Program-made: the position numbers and the translations under genes | Origin: Pseudomonadota bacterium | Lineage (GTDB): Bacteria; Desulfobacterota; Desulfobacteria; Desulfobacterales; RPRI01 | Direction: 5' to 3' | DNA: 7,159 nucleotides | Assembly: GCA_018830925.1 (NCBI GenBank) | Contig: JAHJRK010000500.1 | Coordinates: 1 to 7,159, forward strand | The notes under the pieces: model-generated | The model's database searches: none | What the model was told of the DNA's origin: nothing | What the model saw: the letters and a program-made list of their open reading frames with translations, nothing else | In this document: in pieces, positions 5,180-7,159 of the stretch | Numbering within the stretch: position 1 is the stretch's first letter | How the letters are laid out: the number at the start of each line of letters is the position of its first letter

Positions 5180-7159
5180 ATGCCAGGGACATCTTCTTCA
5201 TTCGTTCATCTTCATGTTCATACCCAGTACAGCCTCCTTGACGGAGCCATAAGAATCAATCATCTCCTCGACCGTGTTCGGGATTTCGGGATGGACGCTG
5301 TGGCCTTAACAGACCACGGCACTATGTTCGGCGCCCTTGAATTTTATTTGAGGGCGGTTGAAGAGGATATAAAACCCGTCATAGGATGCGAATGCTATCT
5401 TGCCCCGCGAAAGCTCACTGACAAAACTCCTCAGGACAGCAAGGGAGTTTCACATCTAATACTTCTTGCCGAAAACAATGAAGGCTACGGGAATCTGTGC
5501 AAGCTTGCGTCGATCGCACAGTTGAAAGGCTTTTACTATAAGCCGCGAATAGATAAAGATGTGCTCAGGGAGTACAGCAGCGGCCTCATAGCCCTTTCGG
5601 CATGCCTGCACGGTGAAATTCCGGCCCTTATCGGCATGGAGAAATTCGCCGAAGCGGATGAAACCGCGCGTTTCTACCAGGAGCTGTTCGGGGAGAATAA
5701 TTTTTATCTTGAACTCCAGCATAACGGAATAGATATTCAGAAGAAGATAAATGAAACCCTTATCGACATGGGAAAAAGGCTTTCGATCCCCCTCGTAGCA
5801 ACCAATGACTGCCACTATCTTGACAAGAAGGATGCCAGGGCTCATGAGATTCTCCTGTGCATCCAGACCGGAAAAACCGTAAAGGATCCATCTCACTTTA
5901 AATTTGAAACCGATCAGCTATATTTCAAGTCCGGAGAGGAGATGGCCTTATTTTTTGCCGGAACCCCCGATGCAATTGAGAATACGGCAAAGATAGCGGC
6001 AAGATGCAATCTCGAACTCGATTTCAACAATTATCATTTCCCGAAATTTAATACTTCCCCCGGCCAGACCGAGGAGGAACTTCTCGAGCTTAAAGTAAGC
6101 GAAGGCTTTGAGCGGGTTATGCTTAAAATAAAGTCGAAAAATCCCTCTGTGGATGAGGATTTTTACAGAAAGCGCCTGAAGCATGAAATGTCGGTCCTTG
6201 TTTCAATGGGCTTTTCGGGATATTTTCTTATTGTCGCCGATTTTATTCAGTATGCCAGAGAAAACAACATTCCTGTCGGTCCCGGGAGAGGATCTGCGGC
6301 AGGCAGCATTGTTGCATACTCGCTTGGAATTACTGATCTTGACCCTATCGAGCACGGACTGATCTTTGAGCGTTTTCTGAACCCGGCCCGTAAAAGTATG
6401 CCGGACATAGATGTCGATTTCTGCATAAACGGACGCGACAGGGTATTGAAATATGTTGTCGACAAGTATGGTCAAGACCGGGTTTCCCAGATTACAACCT
6501 TCGGCTCAATGAAGACGCGGGCGGTAATAAGGGATGTAGGGCGGGCTCTTGATATTCCGCTTCGCGAAGTTGATGAAATAGCGAAAATGATCCCTGATGT
6601 TCTTAAGATAAGCCTTGACGAGGCGTTAAAACAGGAACCCAGGCTGAATGAGCTTGCCAGGCAGAAGACGGAGATTGAGGAACTGATAGGCATATGCAGG
6701 ACTCTTGAAGGACTGCCGCGCCATTCATCCACTCATGCAGCAGGCGTCGTAATAGCGGACAAACCGCTTGATGAGTACCTTCCCCTTTACAGGGGCAAAA
6801 ACGGCGAACTTGTAACCCAGTATGACATGAAACGGGTTGAAAAGATAGGGCTTGTAAAATTTGATTTTCTGGGGCTGCGTAACCTTACCGTTATAGCAAA
6901 CACTCTTTCTTTGATTTCAAAACAGGGGAAGATTCCTCCCGATATGGAAAAACTATCCCTTGATGATCCTGGCGCATACCGTCTCCTTTCCGCAGGCGAT
7001 ACGACCGGAGTATTTCAGCTTGAAAGCAAAGGGATGAAGGATCTTCTGAAAAGGGTTATCCCTGAAAACTTTGATGACATAACCGCTCTTGTTGCTCTTT
7101 ACAGGCCCGGTCCCATAGAAAGCGGAATGATAGACGATTACGTGGAAAGAAAGCACGGG
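5180..7159 (+). CDS. dnaE: DNA polymerase III alpha subunit, N-terminal 660 codons (partial)
   Basis: DnaE is the catalytic subunit of the replicative polymerase. The frame is open from ATG 5180 to the window edge; these 660 residues are rather more than half of a typical protein of about 1,150. An N-terminal PHP domain (about 1-280) carries 'HLHVHTQYS' (10-18), Asp21, 'TDHGT' (44-48), Glu71, His92, Cys142 and 'NDCH' (209-212). The family-C palm follows, with 'GPGRGSAAGS' (367-376), catalytic Asp411 and Asp413 in 'PDIDVDF', and the third aspartate, Asp562, in 'KFDFLGLR'. 'STHAAGVVIA' (517-526) and 'YRPGPIESGM' (641-650) are further conserved blocks. The protein is of the DnaE1 type rather than PolC, because no exonuclease domain is inserted in the PHP domain. 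The beta-clamp and OB regions lie beyond the edge. An AAGG 7 bases upstream supports the start. No frameshift is seen. Confidence 0.97.
   Translation, partial: MPGTSSSFVHLHVHTQYSLLDGAIRINHLLDRVRDFGMDAVALTDHGTMFGALEFYLRAVEEDIKPVIGCECYLAPRKLTDKTPQDSKGVSHLILLAENNEGYGNLCKLASIAQLKGFYYKPRIDKDVLREYSSGLIALSACLHGEIPALIGMEKFAEADETARFYQELFGENNFYLELQHNGIDIQKKINETLIDMGKRLSIPLVATNDCHYLDKKDARAHEILLCIQTGKTVKDPSHFKFETDQLYFKSGEEMALFFAGTPDAIENTAKIAARCNLELDFNNYHFPKFNTSPGQTEEELLELKVSEGFERVMLKIKSKNPSVDEDFYRKRLKHEMSVLVSMGFSGYFLIVADFIQYARENNIPVGPGRGSAAGSIVAYSLGITDLDPIEHGLIFERFLNPARKSMPDIDVDFCINGRDRVLKYVVDKYGQDRVSQITTFGSMKTRAVIRDVGRALDIPLREVDEIAKMIPDVLKISLDEALKQEPRLNELARQKTEIEELIGICRTLEGLPRHSSTHAAGVVIADKPLDEYLPLYRGKNGELVTQYDMKRVEKIGLVKFDFLGLRNLTVIANTLSLISKQGKIPPDMEKLSLDDPGAYRLLSAGDTTGVFQLESKGMKDLLKRVIPENFDDITALVALYRPGPIESGMIDDYVERKHG

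Noticed and set aside
5456..7156. Several - strand open frames of 67-146 codons under dnaE
   Set aside because: The + strand encodes an uninterrupted DnaE with all its motifs here. The antisense frames have no family resemblance.
1..7159. CRISPR array, tRNA or rRNA gene, transposase, phage or defence genes
   Set aside because: Nothing of the kind was seen. Nearly all bases are accounted for by five housekeeping genes with short spacers.

Overview
This window is bacterial chromosomal DNA. It is fairly AT-rich between genes and moderate in G+C within them, and it carries five housekeeping genes. In order they are rpsA (ribosomal protein S1) and sppA (signal peptide peptidase) on the + strand, a YciO/Sua5-YrdC family gene on the - strand, then guaB (IMP dehydrogenase) and the first 660 codons of dnaE (DNA polymerase III alpha) on the + strand. 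The rpsA-sppA pair recalls the order I remember from deltaproteobacteria such as Geobacter. The acidic N-terminus of S1 and the short SppA also fit a Desulfobacterota-like Gram-negative. That placement is an inference from general knowledge, not a database result.

Layout. Bases 1-46 hold the rpsA leader and possibly the last codons of an unseen upstream gene. rpsA (47-1876) is followed by an 81-base gap with an unusual nested inverted repeat (1864-1941), then sppA (1958-2851). A 44-base gap with no convincing terminator separates sppA from the convergent yciO-like gene (2896-3501). An AT-rich divergent intergenic region (3502-3687) holds a good -35 element for the yciO-like gene, and the guaB Shine-Dalgarno sequence lies at its right end. 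guaB (3688-5151) and dnaE (from 5180) are 28 bases apart on the same strand and are probably co-transcribed. dnaE runs off the right edge.

Roles. S1 binds mRNA on the 30S subunit, and SppA degrades cleaved signal peptides in the inner membrane. The YciO-like protein belongs to the fold that makes threonylcarbamoyl-AMP for tRNA t6A. GuaB commits IMP to guanine nucleotides, and DnaE polymerises DNA. The guaB-dnaE pair puts a precursor-supply gene next to the replicative polymerase, but this may be no more than gene-order history.

I found no CRISPR array, tRNA, rRNA, recognisable transposase gene or novel multi-gene system. The points most worth a second look are small: the nested palindrome with an 8-bp direct repeat after rpsA, a probable leaderless transcript for the yciO-like gene, an altered SxN motif in that protein, a complete PHP metal site in DnaE, and a 10-bp tandem repeat that supplies the dnaE ribosome binding site.
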